From positions 1 through 32,828 of IMG/VR virus record IMGVR_UViG_3300047552_000444: a stretch of 32,828 bases of DNA; one strand, written 5' to 3'. Origin of the DNA: a virus. Below the pieces are notes generated by a model. That model ran no database searches, was not told the DNA's origin, and was given only the letters and a program-made list of their open reading frames with translations. This document shows positions 1 to 8,449 of the stretch, one piece after another; position 1 is the first letter of the stretch; each line of letters begins with the position of its first letter. A program made the translations under genes and the position numbers.

Positions 1-2
1 CT

Positions 3-47
3 GGTACTAACGGGAACAGTACTTACTCAGGGAAGGAGGAAAGATGA
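3..47 (+). CDS. C-terminal end of an upstream gene (partial)
   Basis: An open frame enters from the left edge and reads GTNGNSTYSGKEER before a TGA stop. That stop overlaps the kdsB start codon in an ATGA arrangement, the coupling seen between many genes elsewhere in this window. The Shine-Dalgarno sequence of kdsB lies inside this frame. Only 14 residues are visible, so no function can be given. If real, it means kdsB is the second or later gene of a plus-strand operon that begins outside the window. Confidence 0.4.
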   Translation, partial: GTNGNSTYSGKEER

Positions 48-760
48 TAGCAGGAATCATACCAGCACGAATGGGCAGCAAGAGGTTCCCGGGCAAGCCC
101 TTGACTCCAATACTTGGTAAACCGATGATTCAGTGGGTGTGGGAGAGGGCCGCGTGGTGCAGTAGCCTGGATTATCTGTACATAACCACACCTGATCCTG
201 AGATCATAGAGGTAGCCAACGACTTCGGGGCGAGAACACTATTGACTGGCAAATGCACCAGTGGCACTGAGAGGGTGCTGGATGCAGCTTGTAAACTGTG
301 TTTGAGCCCAGACGACTACGTCATCAACATACAGGGGGATGAGCCCCTGGTAACTCCAGACATGCTTGACAGGTTGATCGCAGGAGTCATGAGGCCATGT
401 TCTGTTGCCACACTTTTTTACCGCTCAGACGCATGGGCCAACTTCCACAACCACAATGTGGTAAAACTGGTGAATGATTCCTACTACCAGGTGCTGTACT
501 TCTCCAGGGAAGGGATACCATCACTGCCGATAGGAAGGGTGGGTAGGTACAGCAAGCACATCGGCCTCTACGCCTACAAGGTGCAGGAGCTGAAGAGGTG
601 GACGTGGATGCCTGCAGGCAGACTGGAGAAGTTGGAGAACCTAGAGCAACTCCGATGGCTGGAGCACGGACTGAGTGTGGTGGCGGTGGAGTCTGAGACA
701 GATACCATATCAGTGGATGTTCCGGAGGATGTAACTAAGGTGGAAAGGCTCCTGATTTAA
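44..760 (+). CDS. kdsB: 3-deoxy-manno-octulosonate cytidylyltransferase (CMP-Kdo synthetase)
   Basis: The enzyme activates Kdo with CTP to give CMP-Kdo, the sugar donor for the inner core of lipopolysaccharide and some capsules; it acts in the cytoplasm. The 238 residues are close to the usual length of about 245-250. Visible family motifs, in order, are the CTP-binding loop IPARMGSKRFPGKPL (6-20), SGTERV (73-78), NIQGDEP with its metal-binding Asp (95-101), YFSR (152-155), KHIGLYAY (171-178) and LEQLRWLEHG (200-209). The start is set by AAGGAGG a few bases upstream. It converges on the late operon and shares a hairpin with it. It is intact, with no missing motif, so it should be active. A CMP-activated relative of Kdo is a possible alternative substrate. 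Confidence 0.93.
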   Translation: MIAGIIPARMGSKRFPGKPLTPILGKPMIQWVWERAAWCSSLDYLYITTPDPEIIEVANDFGARTLLTGKCTSGTERVLDAACKLCLSPDDYVINIQGDEPLVTPDMLDRLIAGVMRPCSVATLFYRSDAWANFHNHNVVKLVNDSYYQVLYFSREGIPSLPIGRVGRYSKHIGLYAYKVQELKRWTWMPAGRLEKLENLEQLRWLEHGLSVVAVESETDTISVDVPEDVTKVERLLI

Positions 761-769
761 ATTCTGATA

Positions 770-800
770 GGGCACGGCTTAGAATAGAATAGCCGTGCCC
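770..800. terminator. Hairpin between converging transcripts, probable bidirectional terminator
   Basis: GGGCACGGCT (770-779) and AGCCGTGCCC (791-800) form a perfect GC-rich 10-bp stem with an 11-base AT-rich loop. It lies 9 bases after the kdsB stop and 29 bases beyond the last stop of the minus-strand operon. The U-tract is poor on the plus strand (ATCTTGTCAT) and weak on the minus strand (TATCAGAATTTAAAT), so termination efficiency is uncertain. Confidence 0.6.
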
Positions 801-829
801 ATCTTGTCATACCCTATTACATCATTGGT

Positions 830-1042
830 TTAACGAGGCGGTTGCTTCGCACCAGAGACAGGCTTCGCACCATAGCCACAATAGCCGAAACACTTCTCAG
901 CCGCTGGAGAGTCTTTGATATCATCGGATTTGACTTCTTCCTTCCAGCGCCATCCAGCCAAGCAATGGAAAGCCACACAGAATTTGTCCTCCCCTTGGGG
1001 AACACACTTGTAAAGTCTTGCTTCTCTTGCAGTCACATACAT
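830..1042 (-). CDS. Small Cys-containing protein, last gene of the late operon
   Basis: A 70-residue product of unknown function. AAGGAG stands seven bases before the ATG, as strong as for neighbouring genes, and the upstream gene stops 14 bases before the start, so I take it as real. It has five cysteines (13, 22, 27, 51, 55) in a short sequence and a basic, Pro-rich end, but no signal peptide, unlike the genes just upstream. The cysteine spacing could suit a small metal-binding fold or disulfides, but no known motif is clear. Several overlapping frames in this stretch look like shadows. Confidence 0.6.
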   Translation of the reverse strand: MYVTAREARLYKCVPQGEDKFCVAFHCLAGWRWKEEVKSDDIKDSPAAEKCFGYCGYGAKPVSGAKQPPR

Positions 1043-1056
1043 AGGATGTCTCCTTC

Positions 1057-1383
1057 TTAGTGTTTTTGGATTCCCGCCAAGGTTGCCCTGAGTTCGTCGA
1101 GCAACCTACCATATAAAATGTGCTGTTCTCCGAGTGTGGAGTCATACCAAACTTGGAGATTGGTGATCTGACGCTGGATGAGAGTGGCGTTCTGGTCGAG
1201 TGTGGCATAGTCACAAGTCATATTGTCAATAGGATAGAAGTTATAGGTGGCGTATGAGATCGGAAGCCACTTTATCTTCACCTCAAAAGCCATCTGTCGC
1301 GCACAGCCTCCGAAGGGGATGATTGGCTCGGCACTGGCATTGACGCTGGAGAACAGCAGTATGAGGATCAGGACAATAATCAT
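1057..1383 (-). CDS. Small exported protein with Sec signal peptide
   Basis: A 108-residue product of unknown function. Residues 1-18 form a hydrophobic leader ending in an Ala-X-Ala type cleavage site (NASA, then EP), so the mature protein should be periplasmic or outside the cell. There is no cysteine at the cleavage point, so it is not a lipoprotein. The mature part has two cysteines (about 27 and 57) that could form a disulfide. The C-terminal half is helical in character (residues about 60-105). The ATG overlaps the preceding stop as ATGA. An i-spanin or Rz1 role was considered, but neither a lipobox nor an uncleaved anchor is visible. Confidence 0.65.
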   Translation of the reverse strand: MIIVLILILLFSSVNASAEPIIPFGGCARQMAFEVKIKWLPISYATYNFYPIDNMTCDYATLDQNATLIQRQITNLQVWYDSTLGEQHILYGRLLDELRATLAGIQKH

Positions 1384-1907
1384 TTCGGCTTCACGTCCTC
1401 CGCACTCGTTGACTTCGGAAACTCCTTCATCACACTCCGGAGTTGATTGCTGATATCCACCGCTGTGACATCGGCCTTGCTTGTGTCTGCAAGGGCGGTT
1501 GCTGATGTTGGGACTCCGATATACTCCAGATCGTATTTGAGTTTGTCCAATTCCACTTTAGTCTGCTTGGGCAAAGGCTCAACGGGTTTTGGAGCTTGTC
1601 CGATCTCACCCTTGGCAGGGACAGGTTGCGCCCAAAGGATGATGTAACCGTCAGATTTCATGGCTTCGAGCGTGGAATTGTCCGTCTCGATTCGCGCCAC
1701 GAAGAAGTTGGGCTCAGTTGGGATTTTCATACCGGGTTGCCCCGTCACATCCTCGTACTTATCAACCTTGTGAGTTTTCCAATCGGGGCGATTCGGATCT
1801 TCGTGCGTACCCTTTCCCGTCCAACTCAGAAGCACCTCGGCCTGATAGTTTGCCCCGAAGCAAAGAGTAGGGATTAGAAGCAGGATTGCCAATACGATTC
1901 GCTTCAT
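1380..1907 (-). CDS. Exported protein of unknown function, Sec signal peptide
   Basis: A 175-residue product. The ATG at 1907 is chosen because AGGAGG lies seven bases upstream and because it places a classical signal peptide (MKRIVLAILLLIPTLCFG) at the N-terminus; the longer frame adds unlikely residues overlapping the preceding gene. After cleavage the sequence continues ANYQAEVLLSW. The middle (about 100-125) is rich in Pro and Lys, and the C-terminal third is helical and charged. I do not recognise a family. It is coupled by ATGA to the next gene, also exported, which suggests a joint role. Confidence 0.7.
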   Translation of the reverse strand: MKRIVLAILLLIPTLCFGANYQAEVLLSWTGKGTHEDPNRPDWKTHKVDKYEDVTGQPGMKIPTEPNFFVARIETDNSTLEAMKSDGYIILWAQPVPAKGEIGQAPKPVEPLPKQTKVELDKLKYDLEYIGVPTSATALADTSKADVTAVDISNQLRSVMKEFPKSTSAEDVKPK

Positions 1908-1918
1908 TCTCGTTCCTC

Positions 1919-3283
1919 CTAATATCCGACACGGGCGAAGGCATTGTCGTATGCATTGCTGGTAATAGGCCATACGGAAAAGTTGTCAAATTTGGGGCAT
2001 TTATAGTTAGCGTCTGGATCTGACACTAGCCCAATAGTCTCTATCGTATCATTAAATGAATAGGTACTTGATGCTGAGTATGATGAATAATATATGATCC
2101 TTGTAGTACCATCGAACCTATAATGCACAAGATACTCAGTATCTGCTGAAATATCAGATATATTAGTTGAGGCCCTACTAGTAGTTATATTAGACTCAAC
2201 GCTAAAAATATTAATAGAATCTGCTGACAATACAACGTAGGATATATTTAATATCCAATAGTTCTGATTATCACTTATATTTGCAGCAAATCCTCCCCAT
2301 GACCCAAACGTTGCTGACTGCGGGGTTACATGCAAAGAAGCAAACACATTAACAGGGCTGCTTATGTACGAAATCACCCTTCCTGTAGTATCGGTAGATA
2401 CCTTATTTCCATTAACTATCCAGTCTCCGGTAAGCTCTGTCCACGCCCCGCCCACATCGGGAGTATAATCCCCCAATGCCGTATCATCAGCCGCAGTGAA
2501 GGTTGATAGATGCGCTGGCTGGAGTAGGTCGGAGAAGTCGATGTTGGGGATTAGGATATTGGATAAGGTATAAGTGTTTCCAGATATTGTATTAATTGAA
2601 GGGTAGACTGGAGACGTATTGCTGGTAGAAGCCTTCCAGATTAAAGTACAATTTGTATAGGCACCACCTTTTATGAGATGACCACCTCCATACAAAAAAT
2701 CTGCCTTGGGGTCACCTGCTTTATAGGGTACTCCAGAGGAGTTGTATCCTCCCAGTATTTGAAGCAAGCTATATACCGTACTTGCAGCTACGGTTCCCAA
2801 TTTTACGGCAGAGGATGGTGGAGTAACATAAATATTTGGATTGCTGGTAGTAAACATTGGCGAGTTTAAGTCACTAATTGATATACCCCCGCTCTCAGCA
2901 AATCCCAAGGCTACACCGCTTGGAGTATCTACAACACTTATATTCAACTTGCTAAATAGTCCGTAACCAATAGAGCGAGTTACGGAAGTTGTTGCCCCCG
3001 ATAGTCCAGTTTCATTCCATGATCCTGATGAGACTATCGGGCAATTATTGGAGCTTGAGCTTATTCCTCCAGTAGATGTGTCAACAACAGTCAAACTCCC
3101 ATCAGTACACCCCTCCACAGCCGTGTCAATTACCTGTGCGTTGGAGAAATCCTGATCTGCAACAACTAAATTAGTCGGCCAGCATCGTAGACTATAATTA
3201 GGCGCACCCCTTCCAGGATACCCCTCCCCGAACGCCATCACCGGCACCAGGAGCAACGCTATGATTATGATTAGTCGTTTCAT
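1919..3283 (-). CDS. Exported fibre-like protein, beta-rich, AT-rich gene
   Basis: A 454-residue product with signal peptide MKRLIIIIALLLVPVMAFG followed by a Ser/Thr/Asn/Gly-rich sequence typical of beta-structured fibre or adhesin proteins. Residues about 255-445 (FTAADDTALGDYTPDVGG, GDWIVNGNKVS, then alternating hydrophobic strands) resemble the concanavalin-like/LamG jelly-roll domains found in phage fibres and exported glycan-binding proteins. AGGAG stands eight bases before the ATG. The gene is visibly richer in A+T than its neighbours, with many ATA and AAT codons, pointing to separate acquisition. A role in binding host surface glycans is inference. Confidence 0.7.
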   Translation of the reverse strand: MKRLIIIIALLLVPVMAFGEGYPGRGAPNYSLRCWPTNLVVADQDFSNAQVIDTAVEGCTDGSLTVVDTSTGGISSSSNNCPIVSSGSWNETGLSGATTSVTRSIGYGLFSKLNISVVDTPSGVALGFAESGGISISDLNSPMFTTSNPNIYVTPPSSAVKLGTVAASTVYSLLQILGGYNSSGVPYKAGDPKADFLYGGGHLIKGGAYTNCTLIWKASTSNTSPVYPSINTISGNTYTLSNILIPNIDFSDLLQPAHLSTFTAADDTALGDYTPDVGGAWTELTGDWIVNGNKVSTDTTGRVISYISSPVNVFASLHVTPQSATFGSWGGFAANISDNQNYWILNISYVVLSADSINIFSVESNITTSRASTNISDISADTEYLVHYRFDGTTRIIYYSSYSASSTYSFNDTIETIGLVSDPDANYKCPKFDNFSVWPITSNAYDNAFARVGY

Positions 3284-3293
3284 GTTGTCACTC

Positions 3294-5132
3294 CTATTGA
3301 ATCGACCGATGCCATTTTATCTTGAGGAAACTCACGCCAATCGGTTGAGCGTAAGTGTCTTGATCGTCGTCGTGGTCACGGATGAGATGGCACACAATAC
3401 TCTCCCCGGCAGCGCCCGCAGAGATTACAAGCGTGCCCGAGTAGGACGTGACCCATCGGTCATACTGAACCTGTGCAGCACCGGCAACGAAGGTCGTCTC
3501 AACCTCGGTCCCCATTGCCCCGCTGAGAATGTCCGAAGTACCGTAGCTTGTGCAACTCATCTCCATCGATACAGATTCGTTCTCAGCCGGGCCCGTGGCT
3601 GAGGTGATCCAACCTGATACGGCGAAGGTAATGTTCCCGTCAGCAGCATCATAGGGTAGCTCAAAGTTGACCCAAACATCTTGGGAAGCCGTGCCGGAGA
3701 AGTCTCGATAGACAGCTTTGTTGGTGCTGGTAAGCGTCGCCAGTGGCCCAGGTGCGGCAGTCCCGTCGATGAGACTACCGACAGGGATTATCATTTCCTC
3801 TGTAACACCCGTGATCTTGTGGGTAGCTAGTGCGACATCCCCGGCAAGGTTACCACTCAGAGAGCCACCCCCACCCTCCTTGCAGTAGAACAAGTCAGCA
3901 TCGGCATCATACGCCACAAAGTAATCGTCCGTGCAGCCCTCAGCGGTTGCCGCTACCAGGTCAACAACCTGCCGGATATTAGTGCCGTCATGCCATCTGA
4001 GAGCGCCGTTAGCGTGATTCGTCACAGTGGAGTCGTGGCGCAGATAACCTGCCGTGGCAGTTGGGTTCGCATTACTGGAAGGAAGCCGGAACTGTCCCCC
4101 TGTTACAAGCAGATCGCCATTGAACGTGGAAACACCCTTGTCGATGCTTAGACCTGTAATTGGATTAGCAGCACCATCCACACTGGTAAAAATATCCAGC
4201 TTCGTGGGCACGTCATCGTTACTAGGTGTCCCACTCACCGTTGCGACAATAGACGCTCCCAGATCAAGTCCATCAGAAGTCTGTCCCCTAAAATAAATCC
4301 CGCCAAGCACGGATGTATCGACTACAGCCGCAGAAGCCGCAAGCGATCTCCAAAAGTCTAGTTTCGGAGGTTCTGTGTCACTAGTTGAACTTGCGGCAAA
4401 CGATAGCGTCGTTGATCTGCCTATGATCCTTCCAGCAACATCAACATCGTTAGCCGAACCAGTCTGGAAGATATTGCCAAGGATTTCTACATTTCCCTCG
4501 ACATAGGCATCTTCACCGTCCAACGTGTGAGCGGGAGTGCCGTTGCCAACCTTGAGATTCCCTGTGGTGATATTGAAGATATCAGTCGCAGCGACCAATG
4601 CAGCAACCATATCATCGCTTGAGTCCACCCCGAAGGTTGCATCGGTTCCAGTTGCCGCAATCTCCCATGCCAAATTCGTGGCGTTTGGAAGTCTAACCGC
4701 TCCGGCATCTGCAGCAGTTGCAGCACTACCAAGAATAAGAAAGGGAGACTCAATACTCGTGACGAACACAGGAGCCGTCAAGGACGGGATGTTTGTCCCT
4801 ATCACCAAACCATCCAGCCTTCTCGACTTAGTCGCGTTATCGCAGCCCCACACTCCGGCATCGACATAAGCACCAGTGGTACACGCAGAAGAGTCTATCC
4901 CAGTTCCACCGACGCTTGTTTTGATCTTATTGTCCGTAGCCCAATCAGCCTCTAGCATATCACCAGAACCTGCCGGACTGTCCCAACTGGCCACACTTCC
5001 ATCTGTTGTCAGGTACTTGCCGCTGTTCCCTGTCTGTACAGGCAAGGAGTAAGGAGGAGTAGGTGGTGCGCCCTCGACATAGTGGGCCAACAAGAGGAGA
5101 CCCAGTAAGAATACTCCAATGAACTTTTTCAT
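3294..5132 (-). CDS. Tail-fibre-like protein with Sec signal peptide
   Basis: A 612-residue product. It starts with a signal peptide (MKKFIGVFLLGLLLLAHYVEG), followed by PVQTGNSGKYLTTDGSVASW, the kind of repeat opening found in many phage tail fibres. The central part is Ala/Thr/Asp-rich and beta-structured. Residues about 460-610 form a separate C-terminal beta domain beginning near EEMIIPVGSL, which looks like a fibre tip or knob. AAGGAG lies nine bases before the ATG. A fibre meant for a virion is normally assembled in the cytoplasm, so a leader here is odd. Alternatives are an exported adhesin or a surface-decoration protein. Confidence 0.7.
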   Translation of the reverse strand: MKKFIGVFLLGLLLLAHYVEGAPPTPPYSLPVQTGNSGKYLTTDGSVASWDSPAGSGDMLEADWATDNKIKTSVGGTGIDSSACTTGAYVDAGVWGCDNATKSRRLDGLVIGTNIPSLTAPVFVTSIESPFLILGSAATAADAGAVRLPNATNLAWEIAATGTDATFGVDSSDDMVAALVAATDIFNITTGNLKVGNGTPAHTLDGEDAYVEGNVEILGNIFQTGSANDVDVAGRIIGRSTTLSFAASSTSDTEPPKLDFWRSLAASAAVVDTSVLGGIYFRGQTSDGLDLGASIVATVSGTPSNDDVPTKLDIFTSVDGAANPITGLSIDKGVSTFNGDLLVTGGQFRLPSSNANPTATAGYLRHDSTVTNHANGALRWHDGTNIRQVVDLVAATAEGCTDDYFVAYDADADLFYCKEGGGGSLSGNLAGDVALATHKITGVTEEMIIPVGSLIDGTAAPGPLATLTSTNKAVYRDFSGTASQDVWVNFELPYDAADGNITFAVSGWITSATGPAENESVSMEMSCTSYGTSDILSGAMGTEVETTFVAGAAQVQYDRWVTSYSGTLVISAGAAGESIVCHLIRDHDDDQDTYAQPIGVSFLKIKWHRSIQ

Positions 5133-5144
5133 TTCTCAGTCTCC

Positions 5145-5618
5145 TTATTTCACGAACCAGAGGCGAATAACCCCTGTAGCTCCGCTGTTGGTAGCCCCAG
5201 AAATCCCTAAAGTCCAGGTATCGCCCTTAGCCACACCTGGGTAACGCGAGCCAGTAGTGTTGGCAGGGAGCACTCCTTCTGTCACCGTGGCTGACCTGCT
5301 TGCCCCGCGACCACCGAGAACGTCGTAGGAGAATCCCGTATTGGCCCTCAAGATGGTCACCCCGTAGGAAGCCGGGGCAGGAGAACCAGGGTCGGTCTCC
5401 ATCTCGTACAAGTACATGTCCTGTAAGCTAGCTATGTAAGAAGCAGTTATAGCTCTGGAAGTCCAGGTGCCGTCAGTGTGGGCAACCCAGGTAATGGTTA
5501 CAACACACTGAGTCTTGCCATCAGAGCACTGCATCTTCTGAACATCAGTCCCTACTGCCCAGACTGATCCAGAAAGGGATAATATTACCAGAAGTGTAAT
5601 TGCTAGAACTTTCTTCAT
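5145..5618 (-). CDS. Small exported beta-rich protein
   Basis: A 157-residue product of unknown function. The start at 5618 is chosen over an ATG seven codons upstream because AAAGGAG sits ten bases before it and it begins a clean signal peptide (MKKVLAITLLVILSLSGSVWA). The mature part opens with two cysteines (CSDGKTQC, a likely disulfide) and continues as short beta strands ending in GVIRLWFVK, as in small trimeric fibre domains. It lies between other leader-bearing genes, so it may be a partner or accessory to the neighbouring fibre-like proteins. Confidence 0.7.
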   Translation of the reverse strand: MKKVLAITLLVILSLSGSVWAVGTDVQKMQCSDGKTQCVVTITWVAHTDGTWTSRAITASYIASLQDMYLYEMETDPGSPAPASYGVTILRANTGFSYDVLGGRGASRSATVTEGVLPANTTGSRYPGVAKGDTWTLGISGATNSGATGVIRLWFVK

Positions 5619-5652
5619 GTCTTTGGCACTCCTTTCCATCTAGGTAAGTGTT

Positions 5653-5850
5653 TTATACTTGATCCTTACATTTAATAATATTGCTAGGTCGTGTCTCTTT
5701 CTTGACTCGCAATATCTTGAAATCTGTGCCAAACACCTCCGATGCCAATCTTCTGGCACATTTTGCAGAGATTGCTTGTATGCAAAGATCACTCCTCTCA
5801 GGCATTGTTTCCCCTGTCGTTTCGATATAATATATACGGTATACGCTCAT
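5653..5850 (-). CDS. Small hypothetical protein
   Basis: A 65-residue product without a signal peptide, the only gene between two leader-bearing neighbours that lacks one. It starts directly after the preceding stop (TAAATG), with a weak GGAAG-like ribosome site. The pattern of an N-terminal strand, a helix rich in Ala/Lys/Arg (AISAKCARRLASEVFG) and a further strand (FKILRVKKE) suggests a small alpha/beta fold. It is basic at the end. No family is recognised. Confidence 0.55.
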   Translation of the reverse strand: MSVYRIYYIETTGETMPERSDLCIQAISAKCARRLASEVFGTDFKILRVKKETRPSNIIKCKDQV

Positions 5851-8439
5851 TTACGGAGCACTTCCACCTAGCTGAATCCAGGTAGTACTGCCCACAGCGC
5901 CATAAGAGATCCACGCCCTATTGTCGCCGGTAGTTGTGAGTAAGAGTTCACCAACCTTTCTGGATGCTGTTGCTCCTACCGGGGTGGTGATTGCCAGGCT
6001 TCTTATTCCTATCTGCCCAAGCTCCTGGAAAGTTGGCGGTGTGCCTGCGAAATCCCCTGCAACAGTACAGAGCCATCCTATAGGTTCGCCGACAGTAGCA
6101 GCCCCACCGTTTATGTTCCACACCAAATCCTTCGACCACCATATCCCGGAGGCAGGTTCCCCACTCCCACTGATTGCCTCTCTTCTTGTGGGTATATAGG
6201 AGCTTTGAGCCGTCATGGTCTTGCCCCTGCCAAGCATCACCTGAGCAATGTAAGCGGTCTGCCCAGCCCCAACCTGCACCTCTACATATGGCTTACAAGC
6301 TGAATCATCGATAGATTTAGAGGATGTCCCAAAGAATATCTCATACTTATCATCAGATTGAGAGCCGTGAAGGATGTTTTCAGTCCCCTCACACCCATTG
6401 AAGCCAATCTTCGATCCATTAAAATTCCCTCGCATGACGACTACGGCAGCTAAATGACCATCTATGTTGGACTGCTCATCGGCCAGGAATCTTACAGCAC
6501 ATGTCCCCACTGTTGGTCCGGTCACTTTCAGCACCATGTTATGTAGATTGCCTGAGTCAATCGCAGTGTCCGCATAGAGGGCCATGGTACTGTTATCAGC
6601 AGGATCAGTGGTCGAATTACCGCACTGGTTATATATCCCGGCACCACCAGTTATCCCCTTTGGAAGCCAAGCAGCCCCAACTGTATTGTACTCAAGAAAC
6701 ATCAAATGCGGGTTGCCATAGACATCCGTAGCTGGGAATAAAGCTCCACCAGTAGATCCTCTGTTAGCAGTGGTATGGATTTCATCGTAGGTGAATTTAG
6801 TATCATTGTCACCAGGTCCCATAGTGTCATCATAACCGGAAGTCTTTCTTGATGTATAGACATAAGATGCGTTAGCAAACTCAACCTTGCCGGTATGAGT
6901 TGACTCGTACTGCTCACAGTAGGACTGGTCTACATAGAACTCATAGCTATTCTCATTTTTGACCAGATACTGACTGTCGGACAGATCGCCCCCGATGAAG
7001 TGGTTATTCTGAGTATTGTGAGTTTTGTCCAGACCCAGGGTGGGAACTATCCTTATACTGGCATTGTCAGGGTCGTGCATGTCCCCACTGCCATCCGTCA
7101 GGGCACTTTTGATGTTGCACTCGACAAATCGGAGCAGGTTGATGCCAGAGTTTGAACGGGTAGCTGACGATAAGTTGTAGGCTCCTGGCGCCAGGATTGC
7201 CCCGTGAGCGTTTACCCTTCTCAGGGTAGTCCACCAAGTCCCATAGCCCGTATCCCCGTCATCAGGACTATCTGTGATGGTTATTGAATGCCCATAACGA
7301 TTAGTGCCTGAAAACTTGCCGCCACCCTCTTCAAAGGTGATATTCTCCCACTCGCAGCGCCAACAACCGTTAATCTCGCCGTATCCATCAACATAGAGAT
7401 TCTTCACCACAATGTCTTTGGACTTGTTAACGATCAGATTTCCGGTAATGATTGCGTCCTGACCATTCAAGGTCTTTGGATTAGTGGCCTCGGACAAGGT
7501 TACGTCTCCCAGATAGGTTTTGCCGGGACGACACAGCACAGTGCCCTTGGTGATTGCGTTCCAAGCTGCCATGATCCCGGCCCCATCCTCTGTCCAAAAG
7601 TCGGCGTAGATCTCGGAGGTGCTGTTTCCACCAATCGTTACCCAGGTATCACCAACGGAGTCATCATCAAACCTCTGTGTAGGAGGCCCAGACATAGGCC
7701 CATTAATAGTTAGAGAGGTAGAAGACGCCCCCTTAGTGAGCACTGCACCCTGCTGGAAGATTAGGTGGATAGTCTCTGGGATGGTGCAATCCTGGTCAAT
7801 AGTATAGACATGATTGCCTGGAAGTTCTACATCAGCGTAGTAACCGTCAATCTGATCAACCACCCACGCCAGGGAACCAGAAGTGGCGGAGTTGCACTGG
7901 TCTGTGATAGAGTCAGAGGGAGTTACAAACCACTTGCGATGGATAGCTGTACCATAAGGATTCACGTCCTCCCTGTAGACTATTAGAGCTTTAAAAGTAT
8001 CCCCGGTATTAGGGGATGAGCACCTGACCACAAAGTTAGTGATGGTCTGCTCAACGTAAATGTCTCCAACAGCAGCGCCTCTGGAGGTAGCGACCACCGC
8101 CACGGCATATTCGTTGATGGCATCAACTGTCTTCGGAAGGGTAATAGTGGTGCCGGTAGTGCCATTAAACGTACCAGTATCAACGTACATTTCCGGCAGA
8201 TTGCCGAGCCGAGCAACCAAGTCACCGTACTTTAGGAGGATCTGCTGGTACAGCCACTCATCATAGGCAACACGAGCCACAAACTCATTATCGATCAGGG
8301 TGAAGTTAGTATTGATCTTGGTGTCCCAGTTGGCAGCTCCACGAGCAGGCCTATTTAACCCGAGATAGGACGTGTTGGTGTCGGCATAGGAGATCCCAAT
8401 CATCCCAAGCAGTATCGCAATGACAATAAACTTCTTCAT
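5851..8439 (-). CDS. Tailspike-like beta-helix protein with tail-fibre N-terminus and signal peptide
   Basis: An 862-residue product. Residues 1-19 are a signal peptide ending ISYA, followed by TSYLGLNRPARGAANWDTKI (23-42), the short motif that opens many phage tail fibres. Residues about 85-165 form a small beta domain. From about 210 onward come repeated strands of a right-handed parallel beta-helix (for example KDIVVKNLYVDGYGEINGCW, 341-360). Residues about 290-830 are a divergent copy of the neighbouring spike-like protein. Beta-helix spikes often bind or cut polysaccharide; no catalytic set can be named from sequence alone. TAGGAG precedes the ATG at 8439. Function as a virion spike or an exported glycan-binding protein is unresolved. 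Confidence 0.78.
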   Translation of the reverse strand: MKKFIVIAILLGMIGISYADTNTSYLGLNRPARGAANWDTKINTNFTLIDNEFVARVAYDEWLYQQILLKYGDLVARLGNLPEMYVDTGTFNGTTGTTITLPKTVDAINEYAVAVVATSRGAAVGDIYVEQTITNFVVRCSSPNTGDTFKALIVYREDVNPYGTAIHRKWFVTPSDSITDQCNSATSGSLAWVVDQIDGYYADVELPGNHVYTIDQDCTIPETIHLIFQQGAVLTKGASSTSLTINGPMSGPPTQRFDDDSVGDTWVTIGGNSTSEIYADFWTEDGAGIMAAWNAITKGTVLCRPGKTYLGDVTLSEATNPKTLNGQDAIITGNLIVNKSKDIVVKNLYVDGYGEINGCWRCEWENITFEEGGGKFSGTNRYGHSITITDSPDDGDTGYGTWWTTLRRVNAHGAILAPGAYNLSSATRSNSGINLLRFVECNIKSALTDGSGDMHDPDNASIRIVPTLGLDKTHNTQNNHFIGGDLSDSQYLVKNENSYEFYVDQSYCEQYESTHTGKVEFANASYVYTSRKTSGYDDTMGPGDNDTKFTYDEIHTTANRGSTGGALFPATDVYGNPHLMFLEYNTVGAAWLPKGITGGAGIYNQCGNSTTDPADNSTMALYADTAIDSGNLHNMVLKVTGPTVGTCAVRFLADEQSNIDGHLAAVVVMRGNFNGSKIGFNGCEGTENILHGSQSDDKYEIFFGTSSKSIDDSACKPYVEVQVGAGQTAYIAQVMLGRGKTMTAQSSYIPTRREAISGSGEPASGIWWSKDLVWNINGGAATVGEPIGWLCTVAGDFAGTPPTFQELGQIGIRSLAITTPVGATASRKVGELLLTTTGDNRAWISYGAVGSTTWIQLGGSAP

Positions 8440-8449
8440 TCAGAATCTC

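Noticed and set aside
1057-1383. A spanin (Rz/Rz1) role for the small exported protein
   Set aside because: No lipobox, and the leader looks cleavable; no partner gene or holin/endolysin is nearby.
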